64,000 nucleotides of DNA, from the NCBI GenBank assembly GCA_050084985.1, contig JBITNC010000001.1, positions 138,632,001 to 138,696,000 of the forward strand, written 5' to 3'. Positions 35,508 through 46,429 of this stretch are shown one piece after another. The translations under genes were made by a program, and so were the position numbers. Under the pieces are notes generated by a model, which ran no database searches, was not told the DNA's origin, and worked only from the letters and a program-made list of their open reading frames with translations. Source of the stretch: Nageia nagi. Its lineage: Eukaryota > Pinophyta. Position 1 is the stretch's first letter. Each line of letters opens with the position of its first letter.

Positions 35508-38036
35508 TCAGGATTACTGATGCTATTACATTTACATATGTATTTATATAGCTTATATTGTTGCAAGAGAGGAGACAAAGAGAAAGAATCCAACGGATAC
35601 CAAAGGCATCTAATCTTAAAAAAATCAATTTTGCATGACTTCTATCCTTGCCCTTTGGAATTTCCATGTGATGAATGCATGAAACCATCCATGCTGGAGG
35701 CTGTCTCCTTGTTGGGTCCTTGCAGATGATTCTACTTTCAGCTCACCATTTCAAACATGCCTAGTACCATGTGTCCAACTATTTTACTCCATCTAAAATC
35801 CATATTTTATTGCAAAACCTTCTTCGTATGCTGTTATCTTAACCACTTTGGTGGATCTCTGACATGCTATAAATCAATCTCTATTGTGTATTTTACTCCA
35901 CTGCCACAACAAAGAGGATATCTTTTCCTTTTCATGAAAAGATTCCCATCTTTCATGACGAATATCAAATCTCTCATCAAGCTATAACTGTCTCCTTGAG
36001 AGATGAAAGGATGACAACACCCATCTTGCATGATTATCTCCTTAAGGGATGAAGCGATGACAAGATCCATTTGAGTTGTCGTATTTATTAGTATTGATAT
36101 CTTTTTACATGGTGTTATATATATTTTATTTCATCTACTTATAATCATTTCATTCTAAATGATATCATAAGTTTTACATTTATTTGGATAATTTTGTATT
36201 ACTATTTAATTTGTATGAATACTTGGTTTTCATTATTATTTTCATTCTAATCTTATATTTAGCGATAAAGAATTTAAACAATTGATTGGTTAAAAATATT
36301 TGTAGTACATTTTAATTTTATTAAGTTTTAAAATTCAATGTAGAATTTCAAGGTTAAATAACTAACTATTGCAACAAAGTGCAATGGGTATAGTGTAGAA
36401 AAATATTTGGTTTTTATTTTAGAAATAAGTAGAGATTTCCGTAAAATTTGAATTGTATAATTTTTAATTAATTTGTAATTAATCTAGTTATGTACATAAT
36501 GAAAAATGTATGTAAATGTAAAGCGAGTAGATAAGTATATAGTTTGTTTTCTATAGATTATATGTAATTATTGTGTGAGAAATAATATTATTTTTCAAAT
36601 GTAAATGTTGGAAATAAATAAAGCGTTCCATAAAGTTTGAAATTTGTATTTTTGAATACAATTAAACTTAAAATAATGAGTATTTATCAAATGTGAACAT
36701 TGAAAATAACTATAGTGTTTGAGAATGTTTGAAATTTATATTTTTGAGTACAATTAAACTCTAGTAATGGATATATTGAAGAAAATGTTGTTTGTAATAA
36801 ATCTAGTTATGTACATAATGAAAAATATAACTAAATGGAAATGAAGTAGATAATGAGAAAATACTTTGTTCCAATATATGTTAGTTTGAGATTGATGTAA
36901 TACATTTACATTTGAAGAAATGGAAATGAGCATGTAATAGATTGAGAAATGAAGATAATTAAAATGTTGAATTACATTGTAATGAAGATAGTAAAATGTT
37001 GAATTACATTGTAAGTAATCTAGTTTTGTACATAATGTAAAATGTAACTAAATGTAAAGCAAGTACATAATAGAAATAATCTGAACCAATATACAAATCA
37101 CTTCTTTGTTGTTAATATTCAAACTCTGTGTATGTTATGGATATTTTTCCTATTACTCCATCCTTCCATAGGGTTGTAATTGGTTTTTCATAACAAAATT
37201 TTGCTTGACTAGGTTCATGTCAATTCACATATGCAATTCTACAAAATTAATCCATGAACAAGTTTACAGGAATTTTCTTTAGTTTACCATATTTTTAGAT
37301 ACCTAAAATGAGATACTAGAATGTTAGTTTTTGCATTTGTAAAATATATTTAAATAATTCAAAGAAATTGTTATGTTTGAAAATATGTAGGAAGGAAAAA
37401 ATTATATATTTTAGAAAATGTTAATGGAATTCAAAAATAATTTTACGATTTCCATAAAGAAAGAAAGACATATTTTATTTATATATATTTGCCTATAGAA
37501 TATTTAGCATAGGGAACCTGGAGAGATTTTATATGTTATTGATGTTGCCATGTGGGATGATTGGAAAGTGACAACAAATGTTGTTCTCCTTTTTCTAACA
37601 TACATGTATACCCAATTGCATTCTTTTCAATTTTTCAAAAGGAAAGATGGTTGTATGTAAATACAATTTAATGCACGTACTGTAGATATAGTTATGAAAG
37701 CTAGTCCTTAATGTTTAGTGTTACCAATATCAATAGTTTCCCTTTCAAGTAGAAGTCCTTATGATTTATGTATTGTTAGTTCCCATGCCATTTTTACTGG
37801 TATTTATCATTTTTGACCATAGTTTAAGGGTATATGAATTTGAATTATTAATGTTTTGAGTTATATTTAAGTTCAGTTACCACTTCCTAGATTTGTTGTA
37901 ATTCTTGATGTGAAATTATACTAGAAGAGGAGGTTCAGGAGATTCAAGTACCTCATTTCTACTCTTCATCTCTAATATGAATTGGTCCTTTTATGTGATT
38001 ATGTTTTAAGCAATGCAAGCATTTTTTGAGAGCCAT
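35508..38036. repeat. Tandem duplication unit 1 (~2.53 kb)
   Basis: Starts a few bases upstream of the DUF241-D ATG and runs through the promoter, the flank (truncated at 37860 relative to copy B, where GTTTTGAG joins LINE ORF1 sequence), and 175 bp of LINE ORF1 remnant (37861-38036). Unit 2 follows directly with an offset of 2528-2529 bp and only scattered differences, so the duplication is young relative to everything else here. Confidence 0.85.
35541..35550 (-). promoter_or_regulatory. TATA-like box of DUF241 copy D
   Basis: TATATAAATA on the minus strand, 39 bp upstream of ATG 35502. Duplicated with the flank at 38069-38078, where no gene follows. Confidence 0.45.
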
Positions 38037-40564
38037 CAGGATTACTGATGCTATTACATTTACATATGTATTTATATAGCTTATATTGTTGCAAGAGGGG
38101 AGACAAAGAGAAATAATCCAATGGATACCAAAGGCATCTAATCCTAACAAAATCAATTTTGCATGACTTCTATCCTTGCCCTTTGGAATTTCCATGTGAT
38201 GAATGCATGAAACCATCCATGCTGGAGGCTGTCTCCTTGTTGGGTCCTTGCAGATGATTCTACTTTTAGCTCACCATTTCAAACATGCCTAGTACCATGT
38301 GTCCAACTATTTTCCTCCATCTAAAATCCATATTTTATTGCAAAACCTTCTTCGTATGCTATTATCTTAACCACTTTGGTGGATCTCTGACATGCTATAA
38401 ATCAATCTCTATTGTGTATTTTACTCCACTGCCACAACACAGAGGATATCTTTTCCTTTTCATGAAAAGATTCCCATCTTTCATGACAAATATCAAATCT
38501 CTCATCAAGCTATAACTGTCTCCTTGAGAGATGAAAGGATGACAACACCCATCTTGCATGATTATCTCCTTAAGGGATGAAGCGATGACAAGATCCATTT
38601 GAGTTGTCATATTTATTATTATTGATATCTTTTTACATGGTGTTATATATATTTTATTTCATCTACTTATAATCATTTCATTCTAAATGATATCATAAGT
38701 TTTACATTTATTTGGATAATTTTGTATTACTATTTAATTTGTATGAATACTTGGTTTTCATTATTATTTTCATTCTAATCTTATATTTAGCGATAAAGAA
38801 TTTAAACAATTGATTGGTTAAAAATATTTGTAGTACATTTTAATTTTATTAAGTTTTAAAATTCAATGTAGAATTTCAAGGTTAAATAACTAACTATTGC
38901 AACAAAGTGCAATGGGTATAGTGTAGAAAAATATTTGGTTTTTATTTTAGAAATAAGTAGAGATTTCCATAAAATTTGAATTGTATAATTTTTAATTAAT
39001 TTGTAATTAATCTAGTTATGTACATAATGAAAAATGTATGTAAATGTAAAGCGAGTAGATAAGTATATAGTTTGTTTTCTATAGATTATATGTAATTATT
39101 GTGTGAGAAATAATATTATTTTTCAAATGTAAATGTTGGAAATAAATAAAGCATTCCATAAAGTTTGAAATTTGTATTTTTGAATACAATTAAACTTAAA
39201 ATAATGAGTATTTATCAAATGTGAACATTGAAAATAACTATAGTGTTTGAGAATGTTTGAAATATATATTTTTGAGTACAATTAAACTCTAGTAATGGAT
39301 ATATTGAAGAAAATGTTGTTTGTAATAAATCTAGTTATGTACATAATGAAAAATATAACTAAATGGAAATGAAGTAGATAATGAGAAAATAGTTTGTTCC
39401 AATATATGTTAGTTTGAGATTGATGTAATACATTTACTTTTGAAGAAATGAAAATGAGCATGTAATAGATTGAGAAATGAAGATAATTAAAATGTTGAAT
39501 TACATTGTAATGAAGATAACTAAAATGTTGAATTACGTTGTAAGTAATCTAGTTTTGTACATAATGTAAAATGTAACTAAATGTAAAGCAGGTACATAAT
39601 AGAAATAATCTGAACCAATATACAAATCACTTCTTTGTTGTTAATCTTCAAACTCTGTGTATGTTATGGATATTTTTCCTATTACTCCATCCTTCCATAG
39701 GGTTGTAATTGGTTTTTCATAACAATATTTTGCTTGACTAGGTTCATGTCAATTCACATATGCAATTCTACAAAATTAATCCATGAACAAGTTTACAGGA
39801 ATTTTCTTTAGTTTACCATATTTTTAGATACCTAAAATGAGATACTAGAATGTTAGGTTTTGCATTTGTAAAATATATTTAAATAATTCAAAGAAATTGT
39901 TATGTTTGAAAATATGTAGGAAGGAAAAAATTATATATTTTAGAAAATGTTAATGGAATTCAAAAATAATTTTACGATTTCCATAAAGAAAGAAAGACAT
40001 ATTTTATTTATATATATTTGCCTATAGAATATTTAGCATAGGGAACCTGGAGAGATTTTATATGTTATTGATGTTGCCATGTGGGATGATTGGAAAGTGA
40101 CAACAAATGTTGTTCTCCTTTTTCTAACATACATGTATACCCAATTGCATTCTTTTCAATTTTTCAAAAGGAAAGATGGTTGTATGTAAATACAATTTAA
40201 TGCACATACTGTAGATATAGTTATGAAAGCTAGTCCTTAATGTTTAGTGTTACCAATATCAATAGTTTCCCTTTCAAGTAGAAGTCCTTATGATTTATGT
40301 ATTGTTAGTTCCCATGCCATTTTTACTAGTATTTATCATTTTTTACCATAGTTTAAGGGTATATGAATTTGAATTATTAATGTTTTGAGTTATATTTAAG
40401 TTCACTAACCACTTCCTAGATTTGTTGTAATTCTTGATGTGAAATTATACTAGAAGAGGAGGTTCAGGAGATTCAAGTATCTCATTTCTACTCTTCATCT
40501 CTAATATGAATTGGTCCTTTTATGTGATTATTTTTTAAGCAATGCAAGCATTTTTTGAGAGCCA
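38037..40564. repeat. Tandem duplication unit 2 (gene-less DUF241 promoter, copy E)
   Basis: Repeats 35508-38036. Its left junction GAGAGCCA/TCAGG joins LINE ORF1 sequence to the DUF241 promoter region just upstream of where the ATG would be, so the promoter-like box (38069-38078) now points into LINE sequence. No coding gene. Confidence 0.85.
38069..38078 (-). promoter_or_regulatory. Orphan TATA-like box (copy E)
   Basis: Same TATATAAATA as copy D, in the tandem unit that lacks the gene. Confidence 0.35.
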
Positions 40565-41637
40565 ACAATAATCATTTCTAATTATGAGAGACATTGATAA
40601 GCTTGAGCTTATTCATATTCATTAATAGTATTTCTTTGCTCTTCTAATTGAGAAAACTGTTATTCTTTTGTAGTGATGCTATCATTTTTCTTTGAGACTA
40701 GAATATATATATCTGAGTGTCACTTCTTGAATAGGTCTAAGTTTGAATTGAAATATGTTGATCTTCCATTGGGTATTTGAGTTTTTTGTATACAAATATT
40801 TAATAAAGTGATATTTCTACTTTTTGAAGATCATATGGGTTTAGGCATCATTTGCATGCAAGATTAGGTTGCATGTAGATGAATAAGGGTACATGTAGAT
40901 GAATCATGGTATATGTAGATGAATGAAGCATATCACTACTAGAAAACCCTAGATATACATCATTTTTTATATCCAAACATAGTGATTTTTTTAATATTTT
41001 TTACTCAAAACTTATGAAAATTTGGATGTAGCTGACATAATAGAATTTGCATTAGTTTTTGCATCTTTCTTTAGTCATTTTTCACATCCATTTTTTATAT
41101 CTTCAAGGTTTGTTTTTGCATCCAAATTTATTATTTCATGTCATCTTTTATTTCCTTTTTAACATCATTTGGGATCATTTTTGTGTCAGTTCTTATCTTA
41201 TTTTGTATTGTTTGGTGTCTTAAGTTATATCAATATTTGCATCTAGTTGCATTTAAATTTACTTCTATATGGGTAATTTTTTATGTTGATTTTTTTTTGT
41301 TAAAATTTAAAAAATAATTATTTTTAAATAATTCATATAATTTTATTTAATTTCATTAATTCAATAATTAAAATATATTATAATTATATATACAAATATA
41401 TAGACCAAAAAATATGCTAAAATTTGCAAAAAAATATATAAATCAAAATGCTAACATATACATCAAAACATTATAATAACCATATCATAATATATACATC
41501 AAAATATGCCAAAAGGATATACATATATATGTCTAAATAAGCCAAAATGATATATGTATATATATTTGTAAAAATGATTTACATATACATCTATATCATT
41601 ACAACCACATCATACAATATGTAAAAATGATACAATT
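40390..41637. mobile_element. LINE ORF1 fragment and CACTA end, copy 3
   Basis: 40390-40930 matches the LINE ORF1-like coding of 5360-5880 (minus). CACTACTAGAAAACCC at 40934 starts the CACTA terminal and GCATC-rich subterminal sequence. The stretch is cut at 41637, where the DUF241-F gene begins abruptly (TATG/TTGATTTAAG). Confidence 0.6.
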
Positions 41638-42477
41638 ATGTTGATTTAAGAGAGTTCAAGAGTCATATGCAACTTGAAGTTGGATTTGATTCAATTGTTG
41701 AAGTTTTTAAGTGCAACATCTTCCCTCTCTAACTTAACAAACAACCACCTCTTGGACTTCTATCTTCTCAATTTAACATTCTTGCTTTAGCTTGGTTTTT
41801 ATATTGCTAAGAGGACATGATACAAATATAGATGACATCCTATTATGGTTGATGGAAAATGAAGCCACTAGTGCTAAACATACCCTAGCATGGTTGATTA
41901 CCATCAAATCTTCTTCACCTTATCTTGCTTTTACTTTTTGTTGGAGGCTTACTCTATCAACCATTCACTTGAGTGTAGACATGCATTTCTCAAGTCTATA
42001 TTAAATGCCCTTATTCTTTATGCTTGAGATATTCTCAAGTGAGATTCTTAATCTTCCAAGGGCAATGATTTGAATGGCTACCTGCATAGATAGTTGTTGC
42101 TTCCTAATTTCATCTATGCTATCACTCAACACATTGTAGATTTCTAGTAGATGCAACATTTCCTCTAAATGTAGGTCCACCAATTTGCATTTCTTACTTA
42201 TATTATCAATGTCAAACCCTAAATCTATGGATCTATGATAAGCATTGATCACCACCTTCAAAGCTTCTCTAATACAATCTCGTAAGTAATATGATCAAGA
42301 AGGTTATTCCTATAATCTTTCCAAATCAGCTATGACTTGAGAGATGATTTTGTGCCTCTCAAGTGTGGAGGGTATACTCCATGATCACTTATGCCTATAA
42401 CCATTTGTCCATGGAGAGAAGGAGTGCAAGGATAAGGGTACTCTAGGAGATGATAGAAGATATCCAGAGGTGCTCAT
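41638..42477 (-). pseudogene. DUF241-like plant gene, copy F (3' truncated)
   Basis: ATG at 42477 (MSTSGYLLSS). The frame is recognisable throughout, with in-frame stops rather than many shifts: HK.SWSIPSTLERH, EALKVVINAYHRSIDLGFDI, LLEIYNVLSDSIDEIRKQ, SMQVAIQ, RLEKCMSTL. Several stops stand where other copies have Arg or Gln codons (CGA to TGA, CAA/CAG to TAA/TAG). The last ~35 codons are missing because the sequence switches to CACTA-derived sequence at 41637. A TATA-like box is at 42516-42525. Confidence 0.68.
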
Positions 42478-42515
42478 GGTGGTTAGGATTACTTATGCTA
42501 TTACATTTAAATATG

Positions 42516-42525
42516 TATTTATATA
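42516..42525 (-). promoter_or_regulatory. TATA-like box of DUF241 copy F
   Basis: TATATAAATA on the minus strand, 39 bp upstream of ATG 42477. Confidence 0.42.
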
Positions 42526-42529
42526 GCTT

Positions 42530-44100
42530 ATATTTTTACAATAGGGGATACAAATAAAAGGAATCCAACTAATACCAAAGGCATCTAATCTTAATAAAAT
42601 CAAGTTTGGATGACTTATATCCTTGCCCTTTGGAATTTCCATGTGATGAATGCATGAAACCATCCATGTTAGAGGCTATCTCCTTGTTGGCTCCTTGCAG
42701 ATGATTTTACTTTCACCTTACCCTTTCAAATATGCCTACCACAATGTGTCCAACTATTTTCCTCCATCTAAAATCCATATTTCATTACAAAACCCTCTTT
42801 GTATATAGTTATCTTCAACCACTTTGGTGGATCTGTGACATGCTATAAATTAATCTCTATTATGTATTTTACTCTACTACCACAACAAATAGGATATATT
42901 TTCCTTTTCATGAAAATATTCCCATCTTTCATGATGAATATCAAGGCTCTCATCAAGCTATAACTATCTCCTTGAGAAATTAAAGGATGATAACATCCAT
43001 CATGCATGATTATCTCCTTAAGGGATGAAGCGATGAAAAGATCCATTTGCATTGTCATATTTATTAGTATTGATATCTTTTTACATGGTGTTATATATAT
43101 TTTATTTCATCTACTTATAATCATTTCATTCTAAATGATATCATATGTTTTACATTTATTTGGATAATTTTGTATTACTATTTAATTTGTATGAATACTT
43201 GGTTTTCATTATTATTTTCATTTTAATCTTACATTTAGCCATAAAGAATCTAAACAATTGATTGGTTAAAAACTATTTGTAGTAAATTTTAATTTCATAT
43301 AAGTTTTAATATTGAATGTATAATTTCAAGGTTAAATAACTAGCTATTGCAACAAAGTGTACTGGGTATGCCATAGAAAAATATTTGGTTTTTACTTTAG
43401 AAATAAGTAGAGAATTCCATAAAATTTGAATTGTATAATTTTTAATTGATTTGTAATTAATATAGTTATGTACATAGTGAAAAATGTTATTGAATAAGAC
43501 ATTTTATTTATAAATATTTGCATATAGAATATTTAGCATAGTGAATCTGGAGAGATTTTATAGGTTATTGATGTTGCCATGTGGAATGATTGGAAAGTGA
43601 TAACAAATGTTGCTCTTCTTTTTATAACAACATACATGTATACCAAATTTCATTCTTTCCAATATTTCATAAGGGAAATATGGTTGTATGTATATACAAA
43701 TTAATGCATATACTATAGATATAGTTGTGAAAGCTAGTCATTGACATGTAGTGTCACCAATATCAATAGTTTCCCTTTCAAGTGTAAATCCATGTGATTT
43801 ATTTATTATTAGTTCCCATGCCATTTTTACTAGTATTTATCATTTTTGACCCCAGCTTAAGGGTATATGAATTTGAATTATTAATATTTTGAGTCCAATC
43901 TATTGGACCCTTCTTCAAAATTACTACATAAAGAAAATAAAGTGTAACCTTATTCTTAAAGTAGAGGTAAGTAAAACCCAATTTTATAAGATCAAGATGA
44001 ACCCTCTATTATTATAAAATACTAAAAATATAAATATTGTTAAATTCTACATAAAAATATCTTTCCAATGATGTAAATAACATGAAACACTGAGTTAAAA
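42530..44100. repeat. Flank of copy F (shortened B/D/E type)
   Basis: Matches 9460-11940 with an internal deletion of roughly 0.8 kb: after TACATAGTGAAAAATGTTATTGAATAAGAC (about 43485) it jumps to the part equivalent to about 11320. No gene. Confidence 0.65.
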
Positions 44101-44149
44101 TGCAATAGTTATGGCTAGTTTAGTATCATATTATTTTTCATTCTATGTT

Positions 44150-44820
44150 TGTAAATTAGGTCAATAATAGGTAACAATGCCCTACTAATCTCAACACCTT
44201 GATCTCTATTAATATGATTAGGGTTAAGTTTAATTTCAATAGCTTCTCTAATTCTTCATTCTTGGAATTTATCACATCTAGCCAAGAGTTCAATCTTATT
44301 CATGAGTTAATGGTGTTTAGTCTTATCATCATGTTCAGCAAGGGCATATTTGATTATTATATTATATTATAAATTAGTAGAATGTTCTTTAACTCTTTTA
44401 TGTATTGACCTACCTATTTCACTAATGTAACAAGTTTCACACTCAGACATAATCTTATATACACTTGTATGTTGTAAGGGGTCTATGTGGTCCTTCACAG
44501 GTATGAACATGTTCTCTAATTTATTGAGAGGAAGAGAAATTATCTCTAATTTATTAAGAGGAAGAAAAATTATCTTAATGTGTGCTTTTATTAATATTTT
44601 AGCTAAATTATAACTTAACCCCTTCGTATAGGGAAGGTAGGATACCCCTATGTATGAATTACTATTATTATAGTGTAGTCTCTCATTTTTTTTCCTCTTT
44701 CTATCCTATTCCATGTATGTTTAATCCATTTAGTAGAATAACCATTACTCATTAGTGCTTTATTTAGATGCATTTTCTCCTTATGTATATGGTAATTATC
44801 TAACTTTTGCTACCTCAAGG
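44150..44820 (-). pseudogene. Penelope-like element remnant PLE-2 (best GIY-YIG copy)
   Basis: Minus-strand C-terminal PLE protein. From the high-coordinate side: an RKRKKNERL thumb remnant, NSNSYIGVSYLPYTKGLSYN, a basic helix with IKIIFLPLNKLE, the MFIPVKDHIDPLQ linker, then the GIY-YIG domain: SVYKIMSECETCYISEIGRS (GIY reads SVY, YIG reads YIS), IHKRVKEHSTNL, YALAEHDDKTKHH, KIELLARCDKF, RIREAIEIKLNPNHINRDQG, VEISRALLPII. The Arg of GRS.HKR, the Glu of REAIEI and the Asn of NHINRD fit the PLE nuclease. Only a few stops remain. The RT core is missing. A 30-bp duplication adds ten codons to the linker (44514-44573). Confidence 0.82.
44514..44573. repeat. 30-bp in-frame tandem duplication in PLE-2
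   Basis: Two units starting CTCTAATTTATT at 44514 and 44544. PLE-1 has a single unit. Confidence 0.85.
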
Positions 44821-44933
44821 GAGTTTTTTTAGAAGGACGTAAGGGTTAATCCTAATTTGGACACACACGATGCTTTGGGTGGTATTTCATCAGGTCAATT
44901 TTGTATGCTTTAGATTATGAGATACCTTGAAGT

Positions 44934-45271
44934 GTGATTGCTCATCCTGCACCTATTTTTAATGATAATGGGGTCATTCTATCCTATGGACCTACTTTAT
45001 TATGGGAAGATAAGAGGGTGGAAACCCTTTACTATTTATTTCACTCTCATTTGTCTATAGATTTAAGTATCCATAGGTACAAAGGAAATCTGTGTATTCA
45101 TGATTTTGTCATTCCTTATGAAGAGACCTATGCATGATTTTTCTTGTGATCAAATTATATGTTGTTGGAATTGTACACTCATTGCGATTTAAATCCCAAG
45201 CAATACATAATTATAGTATTTTTTCCTTAGGATATTTTAATGGTTCATGAATTCTTTAGGCTAGTTAAGAG
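44934..45271 (+). pseudogene. Unrecognised coding family X, 5' portion, copy 2
   Basis: Homolog of 12720-13056. The frame is open for 67 codons (no ATG start): PIFNDNGVILSYGPTLLWED, ETLYYLFHSHLSIDLSIHRY, CIHDFVIPYEETYA, stop; then readable on to MLLELYTHCDLNPKQYIII and ILMVHEFFRLVKS. It ends where the LTR starts at 45272, exactly as in copy 1. Confidence 0.42.
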
Positions 45272-46335
45272 TGTAAAGTTCTAAATAGAAACTACAGTAA
45301 TAATCAATAAATTCAAACTATTAAACCTTGATGTTAGGCCTAGGGCATCAATTTCAAGTATACAAACCCTTAATATTGCAATGTTAAGGTTAGGACATCC
45401 ACTTTAATTTATTACAATGTAAATATACCAACATCTAAGCTATGGATTTAGTATCAAGGATTAATAATACCCAGATGGCAACATCTAACCAATACAAGAA
45501 TACATAAATAAATAACACTCTACAAATACCAACATTTAGTGAATATAAATATATATAAGCAATGGTAATCCAATGATACACAAAACAAGTATACACAATT
45601 AAAAGTATGATATATAATTCCCCAACAGATGTATGGATGATGTAAAATGATAAAAATATAATAACAAGACTAATAGGGCTAATGTCGACCTCCAAGGAGC
45701 TAACTAGGGCATAATTGAATGTCTCTCACTATTGGAATGATATCAAAACCATCAGACAGTACACTCCCTTTGAATTTGAATCCTATTGATCAGAGGACCC
45801 CTCCTTAAACCTTGTCTAACCATTGAAGGTAGTTCAACTATACCTCACAATACCTCTAGATGGACAAGGGTGTTGCACCATTACTATCAAAGAATAGGAT
45901 CCCTCATCCTAAAAGCCTTGCTAGATATTGCACCTAGTGGATGTGCTTAGAGATGTTAAGTCTTCTTATCCTTTATATGATATGAAGTATAATAATAATT
46001 AGGTATATCTAGTAATGATGCACTAATATTTTTTATACACTTTCTCTATACATATCTCACCTAGGAGTCGACACCTTGCTCATTTAATCCAATGTTGGCC
46101 TTATGGGGGTCTAAAATATACAACATGGATGCCTAGGGGTTATGCATGCCAACATGGTGTGCTTAGGTGTATTAAGTACCAACATAAAGGTCTAGGAGTG
46201 TCACACATGCCCACATGGGTCAAGGTATCATGCATGGGGTCCTAATTTCAAGTTGGACCAACATAGGGTATGGGATACTCTCCAAGGTTTTCACATGCAT
46301 GTTTTTTTTTATCTTGTCATATAAGTGTAATAATA
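45272..46335 (-). mobile_element. Solo or truncated LTR, L3
   Basis: LTR with terminus TGTAAA (plus strand) at 45272, same flank as L1, so it is a segmental duplicate of L1 rather than an independent insertion. It contains 30-bp units at about 46100-46260 (CCAACATGG.TG..TAGG type). It loses similarity to L2 at about 46335, and no gypsy gag-pol follows; instead an unrelated plus-strand element begins. Confidence 0.6.
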
Positions 46336-46429
46336 TAATAGTTGAGTTAAGAGATAGAAAAGTTACAATACCTTGCATATACTAGATTACCATTTCTAAA
46401 TGATAACAGGAGGTTCAAAGAAGGGTTTT

